The notes beneath the pieces were generated by a model, which searched no databases, was not told where the DNA came from, and saw only the letters and a list, made by a program, of their open reading frames with translations. A program made the position numbers and the translations under genes. Below, piece by piece: positions 25,401 through 35,980 of a stretch of DNA of 64,000 nucleotides. The stretch lies in assembly GCA_027596075.1 (NCBI GenBank), contig JADGJC010000066.1, forward strand, positions 95,447-159,446. Direction: 5' to 3'. The first letter of the stretch is position 1; the number at the start of each line of letters is the position of its first letter. This stretch comes from Rhizophlyctis rosea (Eukaryota > Chytridiomycota > Chytridiomycetes > Rhizophlyctidales > Rhizophlyctidaceae).

Positions 25401-25816
25401 ATGGGTTGGGAAGGGGGTATGATTTTGAAGGTTGCGAGTCGGTATTATGAGCCGCCGCGGATTTTGGTGGGGTTCAGGTGGCATGATTATGGCTTTAATG
25501 AGTGGAATTTTGGGTGTCGGATTGCTGGGATGGTAAGCCTTGATCGCATTACAAGATGGATACTCGATTTCGAGCTCAACCGTTCATATTTCTTCCTTAG
25601 ATCTTCCACATGGCAGTTCTCTTCCGCGACGCTTTGGACGTCGACCCAGTCCACAAAATTATTGCAGACCTGATACCCCGTTCAGAATTCATCAACGGCA
25701 TTCGCTCCCTCTGGTTAAAGCGGTGTAACATCGATGGACGACGGCGACTGGTGGTGGTAAAGGTGGAAACGGAGTTGCCGGGACTTAGTGGTGCCGAATC
25801 GGGGATGGGAAAGTAG
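25401..25816 (+). CDS. Exon pair of an unknown gene (partial)
   Basis: Two open segments, 25401-25532 and 25601-25816, join in frame across a 68-bp intron with good borders (ATG|GTAAGC ... CTTCCTTAG|ATC). The reading (for example WHDYGFNEWNFGCRIAG, then MAVLFRDALDVDPVHKIIAD, then SLWLKRCNIDGRRRLVVV) looks like globular protein. I do not recognise a domain. Position and strand suggest it may be part of the same decayed F-box/LRR locus that continues at 26.6 kb. The true start is unknown. Confidence 0.35.
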
Positions 25817-26589
25817 TGGTCGGATTGGGATAGGCATTTCGCCGCATGTGTTGCATGTTGCGGTTGAGAAGTCGAGGCCTGGTGAGTTTTGCGTGAATGT
25901 TCGTATAGTAGAAAGATTGATCCTGATGGAGTTGGTGTGCTTGTCCTACTGCAGAATTGGCCGAGGGTACGAACTGGTTGATCAGCAAACGTATATGCAA
26001 GCCGCCACATCCGGCGTCACGAGGGACATGATGCATAGGCTGCAACTTCCTAGTGCGACGACGATACTGATGACCGAGAAGGTACTTAAAAAGACGCGCA
26101 ACTCTTCAGATATAAGGCACTCAATGACCTTCACATCATTTCAAAGAAATGAAAGACTGGGAACAGAATGCACGCTTATTGATCATCAACAGGCGCTCAT
26201 ATGTCAAGATCGTCCCGCTATCAGCCTCGACCGTCGTTTCCAATTTCGACGCCCGTTCACCATACAACGCGGGCTACCATTACATCATCAAGTCCGTGTC
26301 CCGACAGCACCCTCTGTGCGAAAAGCCTGCGTTCGCTGAATGATGATGACGAGAAGTACAAACCACCGATGTACGAGTACCCGAAAGCCGTGATGGCCGT
26401 GCCAGACACGGTGACGGTGATTGAGGTCAAATTGCGAGTCGCGAAACGCAGGAGGAATACAATTGGGGATTTGCCGTCAGACATTGACGTGAGGAGTTTC
26501 AGCTGGTTGGATGTGAAGACCTTACTCACAGCTGCCAAAGTAAGAGATAGTTCAAGGACAGAGGAATTGGCGAGTCGAACTAAATGAGT

Positions 26590-27260
26590 ATCCAGGTGTC
26601 AAAACGATGGAAGCGCCATGCATTCGATGCAATTATGGACCAGAATTAATGTCACGAGGTATGCCGGAGGATGTGATCGCTTTTCCGCTGTCTTTCACGA
26701 CCGGTTGATTCGCACTTCCGTAGATTTTTCAGCAGCATCAGCCCCAAGCGGTTGCAAGATCTTGCCGTATATGCCGGTGGATTTCCGAAAGTGGCAGCCT
26801 TCCGGTACAGCATTGGTCATACATGGATGCGTCAAGGAACTCGGATCCTGAACTTGACTTATACAGAGGATGTACACCATCTTTTACAGTAACACAGTGG
26901 CAGTTTTTGCCGAAAACTGCCCCAACATGGAAACCGCGCGATTTGCCGGCTGTCGAACGATATCCGGTGGGGTCCTAAGCCGAACCAACGAGCGCCTCAA
27001 GAACTTGGACATTTCCGGCTTGAAGATCATCAACAGGAAAACGATGATCACCATCGCCCAATACAATCAACGATTGGAGGCGCTGAACATCAGTCGTTGT
27101 AGCGATCTTACTGGTCGCGGAATCAGTCTCGTCATGCGTTGGTGTGTGCGTCTTCGTGAGCTTCATATGGCTCAGTGCATCAGGGTGGATAAGAACGCTA
27201 TGAAGTGGAATGGTGCCACTCTCAGTCGGCCAGTCTGTGTAAGTTGTCGTGGAGGTTATT
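26590..27260 (+). pseudogene. F-box/leucine-rich-repeat (AMN1/FBXL-like) remnant
   Basis: The segment opens with an F-box-end-like reading (VSKRWKRHAFDAIMDQ). Cysteine-containing LRRs follow: ENCPNMETARFAGC, LKNLDISGLKIINRKTM, LEALNISRCSDLTGRGI, LRELHMAQCIRVDKNAM. This spacing is typical of the LRR-CC type found in Grr1/FBXL F-box proteins, which recruit substrates to SCF ubiquitin ligases. Several in-frame stops and frame changes lie between the F-box part and the LRR part (around 26645-26890) without matching splice sites, so I read it as decayed. Missed introns could rescue part of it. Confidence 0.5.
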
Positions 27261-27973
27261 CATTATAAGCACCATGCCCGCGGCTGACCATAATCGAATC
27301 AAATAGGTGGTCGACGTGGCGGCTGCACTCGGTCGATTGATGCACGATGAGCAGGTGTTGAGGAAGAAAAACATTTGCGTTTGTCGGGTATGATATCATG
27401 CAACATTTCAATTATCGGCAAGTGCTAATCTTTCCCAAGTCCGAAGGAATACTATTCGCGGTCACTGATTGACTTCTTCTTGGACGTTATGGGTCACAAG
27501 CTGAGAATCATGGACTTTTCATAGCCTATTGCAAGGCCCAATGGACATAGACATGCGTCGCGTCGTCGGGTTTGATGAGTAAATGTTGTGGAAATAATAA
27601 TGCGCATCTGGCGATGCGGGACTGTTGGATCTAGTGGAGGGGTTGCTGAGATAGATCATATGGAGAGGTGGAGTGTTTAGAAGTGCTTGGGGTTTGTGGG
27701 TTCTTTTTCCTTCTCCTTGTTTCCCTCGCAGCGTTAGGGGTTCTCGTGATTAAATCAAGCATTTCGCCGCACCGACCACATTTCTAGCCTTTCCATATCA
27801 CCCAACATATGATTCTTCATCATCCCACATTCCCTTCAATCAGCAAATGAATTCCTGTAATCCCTTTCGTGAAGTCCGATCGCACTACATCTCGTGTCTT
27901 AGCCATATCGAAACCACACTTTACAGAACGCGTCTGGTCTCTGCTGTCAAAAAAGGACTGTTTTGAGGAACAT
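27261..27973. other. Intergenic
   Basis: 3' remnants of the F-box/LRR locus and the 3' flank of the PBN1-like gene. No further gene is visible. Confidence 0.4.
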
Positions 27974-29047
27974 CTATTCTAATTTTACATCCCGTCCCTT
28001 CCGTTCCTTCTCCTCCCCTCTACCCCAACTCCAACCCCACTTCCCACTCACAACCCCAACAACCAAGTACAGAACTCCAATCCAAACAACTAATCCCGTA
28101 ACCCACGTCACAATGTCTTTATCCCCACTGTGCCCAATCGGCACCTCCATCACAAAACGTCCTTCTGTTGTCAAATACTGATGCACGGCATCGGATGTTG
28201 GTGGTGTGAACTGTGATGATAATTTTGTGTAGTGTTGTGGAGTGGGGTGGGAGACGAAGTCAGATAGGGAGGGGTAGAGGTTTATTGGTGGTTGGTGTGT
28301 GTGGTATATTGTTGGGAGGGGGAGGGTTATGTTTTCGTGAGTTTGATGAGGGTGGGAGGAGGGACGGTGGTAGCGGATGTGGAAGGGGAGTTCGATGGGG
28401 AGGGGCGGCAGACTGTGGTTGCTGGAAAGGAAATGATGAGGGTAAGATATGCGGAATGCACTTTGTGAAGTGTAGCAGGGAATGGAATGCCCCATCTCCA
28501 CACGAATCACAGAAACCTTCCCAGCCTCCCGTTCGGCAAAAGCGACTGGCAAGTCTAACTTCGCTCGAGCAAACGCGGCGAAGGGTTCCCTCCACATCGT
28601 CGAGGTTGAGCAAGACGAGAGTGTCACATACCTTATTCCCATCGCCCTCCACGCCCTCTCCCTCACAAATATCACCACTAACCCCCTTTCATCCCTCCTC
28701 TCTCCAGGCCGCATAGGAAACTTCCAAATAGGTGCTTCCAAATCCGTATCATCCTCCCACACCTCACCCGCCATCACTACACGGGTCAAAACCTCCACTC
28801 CCTCTCCATAACTCCGCCGTGCAATCTCATAGCGATCAGCGAATATACTATGCGGGAGCTGTATTATGACTGTGTAGAGCGATTCGAGGACGGGGGTTTG
28901 GGTGCAGTCGTAGGGTTCTTGGGAAGATGCGGAGGTGCAGTTTAGGTTGGGGATGTGTGGGAGGTGGATTGCGAGTTTTGGGTGGAAGCCTATTGGTTGG
29001 GCGAGGGAGATGGGGATTGTGAGTGTGGAGGGGGAGGTGGTGCGCAT
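27974..29047 (-). CDS. PBN1: PBN1/PIG-X family subunit of GPI mannosyltransferase I
   Basis: Intact single-exon gene of 357 residues. PBN1/PIG-X stabilises the GPI alpha-1,4-mannosyltransferase I catalytic subunit (Gpi14/PIG-M) in the ER membrane. The C-terminal part shows the family pattern: a strand pair ending in the hallmark LPFHIRYHRPS, a Pro/Tyr-rich segment, then an E-V-P-I-G-H motif before a single C-terminal membrane segment (TWVTGLVVWIGVLYLVVGVV) and a short basic cytosolic tail (EEKERKGRDVK). The rest is predicted luminal. There is no strong cleavable signal peptide at the chosen ATG (29047), so a more upstream start is possible. Length fits the fungal family. Confidence 0.8.
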   Translation of the reverse strand: MRTTSPSTLTIPISLAQPIGFHPKLAIHLPHIPNLNCTSASSQEPYDCTQTPVLESLYTVIIQLPHSIFADRYEIARRSYGEGVEVLTRVVMAGEVWEDDTDLEAPIWKFPMRPGERRDERGLVVIFVRERAWRAMGIRYVTLSSCSTSTMWREPFAAFARAKLDLPVAFAEREAGKVSVIRVEMGHSIPCYTSQSAFRISYPHHFLSSNHSLPPLPIELPFHIRYHRPSSHPHQTHENITLPLPTIYHTHQPPINLYPSLSDFVSHPTPQHYTKLSSQFTPPTSDAVHQYLTTEGRFVMEVPIGHSGDKDIVTWVTGLVVWIGVLYLVVGVVSGKWGWSWGRGEEKERKGRDVKLE

Positions 29048-29710
29048 TGTGGAGGGTGGATGTGTGAGGTGTGGTGGTGTTTACTGGTGGAGTATGTAGT
29101 AGGGAGAAGGGCGTGGTGCTGCGAAGTCAGGGAAAGACAGGCCATTGATAAGTACGAACTGTCATCAGAACGTGGGTCTCCACGGATCTCTGAAGACATC
29201 CTTCTCAGACTGGATTCTTGACGTTCCGTAATAGATACGTACAATACACAGAGTGGAGGGAGGTGCTTTTTGACGTCGGGTCGACGGAAGGGCGGGGCGG
29301 GTTAGCGATTTCGAAATCCAACCGCAGGCAGGGAGCACAGAGCCGTAACTTACGGTATTGACAATATGACGTGCGTGTGGGAAGTTGGGTCTGTAGTATA
29401 CAGAACTGTATATGTAGCGCAGTCAATCCTCCTTTGCTTACAGTCGACGTTTATGATTCCTGGTTGTGAGGTGATATGATGAGACGTGAAAGCGCTGGGT
29501 CAAGTTGTTTCAGCTTGTTTGCATCTTTGACAGGTTGGCTACTATTAGCCTCACTGTGCCACCAGCAATAAGTGGCAAAGTCATGCTAATCGAGCTAACT
29601 GTCCGAAATCGGGACTTTCCTCCATCAAGCACCACACACCCAACGCGCAAATTTTGCACGGGCACTTTGCTAAACACACTTTCTTGAAGAAGCAGCAATA
29701 GGAAGCAACA
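29048..29710. other. Divergent promoter region
   Basis: Spacer between the minus-strand PBN1-like gene and the plus-strand SIM-protein remnant. No coding signal is recognised. Confidence 0.4.
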
Positions 29711-30180
29711 ATGAAAAGGTTCCGTTGCAAGACACGCATGGCCATACAATCTGGTGAGTTTACAACACCTTCCACTTGATTCTTCCAACGTTCACACCAA
29801 CACTCGCAACGGCAGGGTCATACCACCACCCAACCCCATCACCCAGTCCACCTCTACACCAACCCCCACCCCACAACCCTACCCACCCCACAACCCTACC
29901 CACCTCAACCACCGACGATGTGATCATAACAGGAATAAGGCCTGGAAGACCTCGTGCACCAGTACTGTGATTGACCTGACTGGTGATTCGGAAGAGGACA
30001 ATGAGAGTGATGCAACACTCGACGGTTGACGAGGACGATGATGGAGACCCAGGTTTGGGGAACCTGGGGAAGCGGAAGAGGCAGGACAAGTATGTAGTTG
30101 TTGGGAAACGACGTAAAAGTCAAGAGGGTGCGCTGTCATCAGACATTGCGAGTGGCAATGTAAATGCGCGAGAAGAATGA
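29711..30180 (+). pseudogene. Decayed small protein with two SUMO-interacting-like motifs
   Basis: An ATG at 29711 begins a short basic exon that joins across a 62-bp GTGAGT...GGCAG intron (29754-29815) to a Pro/Thr/His-rich stretch. This is followed by DDVIITGIRPGRPRAP and, only after a 1-nt frame change, TVIDLTGDSEEDNESDA. The second motif is a classical SIM: a hydrophobic V-I-D-L core followed by acidic residues. A further frame change is needed to reach a basic nuclear-signal-like tail (LGKRKRQDKYVVVGKRRK). SIM pairs like this occur in SUMO-targeted ubiquitin ligases, but no RING finger is visible here. Two frameshifts make it a probable pseudogene; unrecognised introns are the alternative. 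Confidence 0.4.
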
Positions 30181-31070
30181 CGGTCTCGATTATGATTGCT
30201 GGATAGAACCCTTGAGTGCATTCTTTTTCGTAGAACCACTTGCCTGTATATAAAATCCCAATTTTGGCGATTGCTGTTAGTAGACCTTTCCTTTGTAATT
30301 CGTAACATAGTTTAGACCCTGCGAATCGATTGTCTTTTGGCATGGGGAAGGGGGACATACATATAGGTAAACCTGCATCCTACATACCATATCTATGCTA
30401 AAGGAGTTGCCACATGTGATAGGGGACTTCCAGTTCGTTGAGGCCTAATACAACCATGCATGTCAACAAATGTCTGTCTAGAGTGATTGGTGGGAGTGGA
30501 GGAAACTTGGCTGCTGGAAGATGGGAGAGAGAGGGAAAGAACACTTTCATGGTCGCTTGGGATATCGTCTCCTCAAATGCCCTCTCATCAACAGCTCCAA
30601 ATCAATCCAGACCACAAAACCCACCAATACCTCATCAAAGGACCCCATCCATCAGTGTCCAACCCCTCATACCGGAACAAAGCTGAGACCAGAGATGGAC
30701 TCCTCCAAATGCGCCAATCGAGCCATCTTCAAAAATGAGAAGGCGAGCTCCCTCTTAACCGACGGCTCGCGAATCCTCTCCCACGCCATCTGGAGGGAGC
30801 ACTGGAAGCGGACAAGATCCTCATACGTGTTCGCAACGGTAATGACATCTTGATCGTTCATTTCCCTACAATCTCCGGAACCTTTGGTAGTTGTGTCAAG
30901 GTCAACATGGTAATCGCGAAAGAAAAAATCAAACAATCCCACACCCATGAAACATCAAATGAAGTACTTGAAGTTCCCATTCTTCAATAACCATCACGAC
31001 TCTGTATGAACAGCCATAAAAGGAGGTCACGGAACCTCTAACTCCGATTGCGCCAAAAACGCCAAAAAAG
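30181..31070. other. Intergenic
   Basis: No supported gene. It borders the 3' end of the subtilase pseudogene. Confidence 0.4.
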
Positions 31071-33500
31071 TCATACATACAATGAAAACAAAGAAAACGG
31101 ACTAGACCGCAACAACTGGTTGCTAAGAGCCCCACTAGGAACAAATAAGCACTGCAGGAACGGACACTCCCCATTCCCCGGCTCATTCGGCTCGTCCTCC
31201 CCCAACTTAAGCTCAACAGGGTCGTCATTCGGCCTCTTGCCCCCCATCACATTCTTATACGACAACGAGTTCGGAGTCTTCCCAAAAGAGCCTTCAACGC
31301 GGTCCTTAAATGCCATAGCCCTAACGTAATCGTGAATTTCTTCAACAGAGGTGAAATTCCCCTCCGCGATGGCAAGAGCGACGACACCCGCGATATGAGG
31401 TGATGCCATGGAGATTCCGGAGATAGTATTGTTTTAGAGTCGTTCCATCGCACACACATATCTACAATTGTACCACACCAGCAACACGTCTCACACCATC
31501 AAAGCACGCAAAAGAAAGAAACCCGCATTGGTTATACAACAAAGAAGCAAAAGAAAAATAGCAGATAATACTACTATTTACAGATCCTGATATGTCGAGA
31601 ATAAGAGGCTAGGACGGGGGCGAGTCGATATGGAAATGGGCGGAATGGTGACAATTTCTGATTGAGACGCATTTAGAGCAATCTGCACTTCTCCTTGCGC
31701 TTGCGTGGTTGCGCGCGGACGGTGAGAGCGGCATGGGTGGCGTACTCGAAACTTCCCGCACGCCCTCGTTGGTGCGGGCGGAGCATTCAAAGTACTTGTA
31801 GGCGTTGATCTTCCGGGCGACGGCAAGACCCTATACGTAGAGATAGAAGCTATCTCAGCTCCGAAATTGTGCAATTCGATTTCGGTTATCTGTCCTACCT
31901 CCCTCGGGCGTCACGGGTTGTTGGTGGGTTTTGCGGAGTTCCACAATCGTCTTAGGGTCATGGCGGAAATCCTTTTTGCAACCGACGAGGATGATGGGAA
32001 GACCGGCGCAGAAGTGGAGGGCTTCGGAAATCCACTGCAGATTGCATGTGTGGTTTGTCAGCAATCAAATGTCATGAACAGAGGGCGAATAAAGCTGACG
32101 GGAAATCGACATTGTATTAAGTGAGTCAAAATGTACATACCTTTTCTTGGACGTTGTCGAGGGAGTCGGGAGTGTCAAAGGCAAAGCAAATCAGAATGAC
32201 ATGGGAATCGGGATATGGGATAGGGCGAAGACGGTCCTTCCATGTCGAGGTGATATCGACACTGGGGACGATGACGTCGACACATTCACCCTTCTCCGAG
32301 AAACTCGTAATGCGGTCGTTCTTGTCACTCGCCGCCACGGGACGCGCTTCTTTCATACCCGCAGGAAAAAGCTTCAATGCGTCCCGACCAGACTTACCCC
32401 CGGCATCGGTAAACACTACACCGGCTTTGATGCCACCCTGCACCGCACGATCGAGGGCTTTAAAAGCCGGCCCGGCCAATGACATGTTCGCAACGGCTTT
32501 CTTGCACCCCATTAGCAGTCTTCGGCCCTCCGTTAGCTACGAATTCAATCCCCTCAATAACGCCCGACGTATCATCATATCCCCTAGAATCAAGCACCTG
32601 AACAGCAATAAGCGTAGCCTTCTTTGCAACACCATAACTCCGACTCCCAATCGTCCCCGCAACGTGCGTGCCGTGCCCGTTGCCGTCTTCATCGCTATCC
32701 TTCATGACCGTTTTGCCGATCTTGGCGCGTCCTTCGAATTCTGAGTGGGCGATGTGGATGCCGGCCCGATGACGTAGACGTTGACGCCTTCGCCGGCTGA
32801 GGCGGGGTAGGTGTAGGTTTTGGAGAGAGGGATGTCGCGGGTGGAGATGCGTTAGAGGCCCCAAGATGGTGGGGGATTTTGTTCGTTGTTGAGGGTGGGG
32901 TGGGATTTGTCGAGGATGGAGACGATGCGGTCTTCTTCGATTAGTCGACAATGGGTTGGTCCTGGGGGCGTCACTAGGAGTTAATGCATTTGCCGTGTGA
33001 TGTCATACATTCTAACAAAGTGCAAATCCATCCACAGGCTATCCTCCATGCACACGTTTTCCAAGCGCGTCCAGGCCATGCACACGCTATCCTTCTGACC
33101 AGATCCCAATCTATCCGCTTCGCCGATACCCTGACCAACTTTGCTGGCTATGTGCGCTTCGCGAATCCGCTGGCTACCTGTGCTGCGCGCAAAGCCATCC
33201 GCTTCGCTGATACCTTACTTGCCTGCGGTCCGCCAATTTCTTCCTTCTACGAAGCCCAAGCCCAACCCTCAACCCAACCAAACATACCAACAAAAGAACA
33301 CCCACCTTCACCTCACTGCTAGCCTCCTTGGGTAATTTGGCGGCGAAACCCTTGAAATCAGCGAAAGCGTATACCTTGTGAACGTCGTAAATGTCAGCGC
33401 CGGCCATTTGAGTGCGGAAAGCGGGTTCCCCCGTCATCGTCACGGTGCCCTGGATGCGGAATTGCGGGACGCTGGTGGAGAGGAGGGACGTGGAGAGAAG
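31071..33500 (-). pseudogene. Subtilisin-like serine protease (S8A, proteinase K type), interrupted and decayed
   Basis: On the minus strand the parts of a secreted subtilase appear in order. First comes an I9-type propeptide (MAGADIYDVHKVYAFADFKG near 33400-33320), then the mature start (SWGL-stop-RISTRDIPL, ~32860), the His-site segment (DEDGNGHGTHVAGTIGS, ~32690), [33 protein letters not shown] (~32245), and after a 0.8-kb interruption GISMASPHIAGVVALAI (~31420) with the nucleophile Ser. Lesions are a TAA replacing the residue after SWGL (~32850), a frameshift that removes the catalytic Asp of the VID-T-G motif (~32775), another frameshift near 32500, and insertion of a Rho GTPase gene fragment between STW and the Ser-site block. 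The usual GTSMASP has become GISMASP. The propeptide and mature part are separated by a ~370-bp stretch (probable intron) with hairpin repeats. Confidence 0.85.
31673..32239 (-). pseudogene. 3' part of a Rho1-type GTPase gene inserted into the subtilase
   Basis: Three exon pieces read as the C-terminal two thirds of a Rho1/RhoA protein. They are 32239-32141 ([20 protein letters not shown], then [12 protein letters not shown]), 32034-31899 (WISEALHFCAGLPIILVGCK, then KDFRHDPKTIVELRKTHQQP) and 31830-31673 (KINAYKYFECSARTNEGVRE, then a basic tail and CRLL). The two introns (106 bp GTATGT...CTGCAG and 68 bp GTAGGA...ATAG) are retained, so this is a DNA-level copy and not a retrocopy. The G4-like GCKKD and G5 CSAR motifs remain. 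The P-loop, switch I and most of switch II are absent because the piece starts after the DTAGQE region. One T is missing after GVREV (~31758), which puts the CAAX box (CRLL, geranylgeranylation type) out of frame. About 230 bp of probable Rho 3' UTR follow before the subtilase resumes. Confidence 0.85.
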
Positions 33501-33745
33501 TTTTGGTGGGATGCGACTGGTGATTATGAGTTCTGAATGTGAAAGTCATTAGTACTGGTTGTCTTGAAGTGCGAGTGTTGGATAGGCTAATAGCGTGCCG
33601 ACACACGCATACTGATCTGCTTCGCAGATCCGCAGATCCAATCAGTTCGCTACGCTCACATAGGCGGTCCGCGCCAAAATCCATCCGCTTCGCGGATGTA
33701 AATAGCCAGCTTCGCTGACCACCAAGCAATCTGTCCGCTGACGCT
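33105..33745. repeat. Cluster of small TTC-loop hairpin palindromes
   Basis: Perfect inverted repeats with a TTC loop occur at 33614-33630 (GATCTGC-TTC-GCAGATC), 33682-33698 (CATCCGC-TTC-GCGGATG) and 33707-33717 (CAGC-TTC-GCTG). Imperfect relatives sharing CCGCTTCGC or GCTTCGC lie near 33117, 33157 and 33198, with related TTCGCTACGCTCAC at 33646. They sit in the probable subtilase intron and upstream of its propeptide exon. They look like proliferating mini-hairpins. Confidence 0.75.
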
Positions 33746-35980
33746 CACGCCCAAAATCCACTCAATGACGCCCTTACATAATCCTGCGTCAACGAAGCTG
33801 CTCACCAAAATCAAATACGTCTTGTATCGGAATCGGTCAAGATTAAACATTCGATGGGCCAGTTCGCTGAGCTCAACAAACTTTTCTCGCAGATACAGGA
33901 TATTGGAAAATCTATCCATGCGGTCCACTCGATACGGATTCTTCTGGTGTAGTTTTTTTCGAGGTATGGAAGCGCCTTGGGGAACTCTAGGTGGTTGCGG
34001 ATAGATTTAGGTTTGAGCCAGCCTGAGGATAACTCGTATCAGATTTCCTTACCTCTGACCCTATAAAATGAGAGTCAACAAAGCCGTATGCCGCTAGAAC
34101 CATACTGAACCACTGTATTCGGTCGGTCGCCTTTTCTGCGATCTTTCCGCGGCTGGCGCATATTCGTACTATCATAACGGACTAGAGTATATAATGTCAA
34201 TCATCGATGAAGATATGAACGAACATGGAAGTCAAAAACGACATACCTCCTTTCCCCTCAAATACTCCAATGCATCGGGGCCCATAGCGTCGTTCATCAA
34301 TCGAAAGGCCTCCGCGGATCTTGACTTTGTCCATTCCTTGGAACAACGGCGAGGATTGCATCAGAACATTTCGCGGACATGGTTTGTAAACAAACATGTA
34401 AACAAACAAGTAAACAAACATACCCGCTCCGCTCGATGTGACGGCAGAATGGATGACAATACCACACGCTCTGCAGGATTAACGTCCGGGAGATTGTTTC
34501 GATTTTTTTTGCAGCTATTGGGGCAAGTCAGTTGGATGTCATGAACGAGTTTTGACTGCTGCCATACTTTTTGACCTTTATTATTATGTGAAGTTCTCGG
34601 CGCTTCCAATCCATGCCTTCCCAACTTTTATGGACAGGCTCATCAACCTCCTACTCGCTGTAGTTTGCTACGTTAGCATCCGTATCATCAATACCATTAA
34701 AAAACGATACTTGATCACGCACTTCGTGCATCGTCGATACCTTGCGCGGCTCGCCCCAAGAGTACATATGCAACTTCCCTCACTGGTACCAACACCTCAC
34801 ATTCAGTTCACGCGTTGACATCCATATGCAACTGCCAACAGTCACAAGCCGCAACAGCACCCTTCCACGCGCACTCCACAACTTGCCCAGTAAGCCGTTG
34901 AACCGACTCGTTCCATAACTTGACACAAGTCCACTACTATGCGGACTAATCGTGTTGGGATATGTTAATCTGTAGGTGGTAAACAAGAATCAGTAACGTC
35001 CCCCTTCGTTGACGCATCGCGCTCCTTGCAGCTCAGTCCAGAACTGCCCTGCAGTGCAAAAGATTCGACCAGCTACTACCTCTCATGCAGCAACCCGCGC
35101 AGCCCGTGAGCAGCTGCCGTACATCAATACCTACACTACTTGAATAAGGATGCGTAGGGTCTCTAATGGTGTCTCCGACATTCGGTTTGCTTGTGGTCCT
35201 ATGGTTGGCTGGTCGTTAGGTTGGTCATTCAGATGGTTCAGGCTCGCAGTTATTCCCGTTTGCTTACAGTGACCGCCGAATAGCGTGTTAGGCACTCATA
35301 CTTGAGTTGTGAGGTGGGTGATGTGGTTCGCTATGTTCATTTACAGCGACGGAGGTGGTGGGCAATCAACACGATGAGATGGTTGACGTTAGCTGTGTGA
35401 AGGGAATTGTTGAGAAATGAGATCCAGTCCAACCTGCAAGGGAACTCGGAGGCGCGGAGCTGGGCTCCGAGCGCCACAAAGGGTCCTACTGACGTCACAG
35501 GGTCTTAACACTTTAGTCCAGGATTTCTGTATTCGAAAGCTCAGCTACTACTTATAAAGAGTAACATCAAGAAAAGGCGAAGAATCGTTCACAATAAATG
35601 TCTCCAAGATGACCATGCTCCACTGCCACTGTTTATAATCCTCCCCATCCATACGTCCATCTACTACATCACTAACACGGGTCTTCCCATCCCCCTCACT
35701 CGTCTAAAAAGGGGCAACACCCTTGCAGAAGGGACAGGAATGCGCGGCAAGATGGTGCCAAGCCATTTGGGTTGGAAAGCAGATCGGGGCAAAGTTTGCC
35801 AACGCTAATAGGGTCGATTGGTCAATCTTTAGTCAAAAAAAGCAACATTAATACCACAATATCGATATAAACAAAAGGACCACAAGAAGAAGTTGCCTAC
35901 CAAATATAACAGACTTACGTAGGTATACACTCAAATACCCAACAGTGTCAATGCCACCATCCGATACCAAACCCCAACTC
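33746..35980. other. Region without a supported gene
   Basis: Short frames only. It contains the 12-bp tandem array at 34386-34421. No domain is recognised. Confidence 0.4.
34386..34421. repeat. 3 x 12-bp tandem repeat with forkhead-like sites
   Basis: Three tandem units of GTAAACAAACA(T/A). Each contains GTAAACA, which fits the forkhead-factor consensus RYAAAYA. There is no nearby gene it clearly serves, so this may be simple sequence. Confidence 0.6.
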
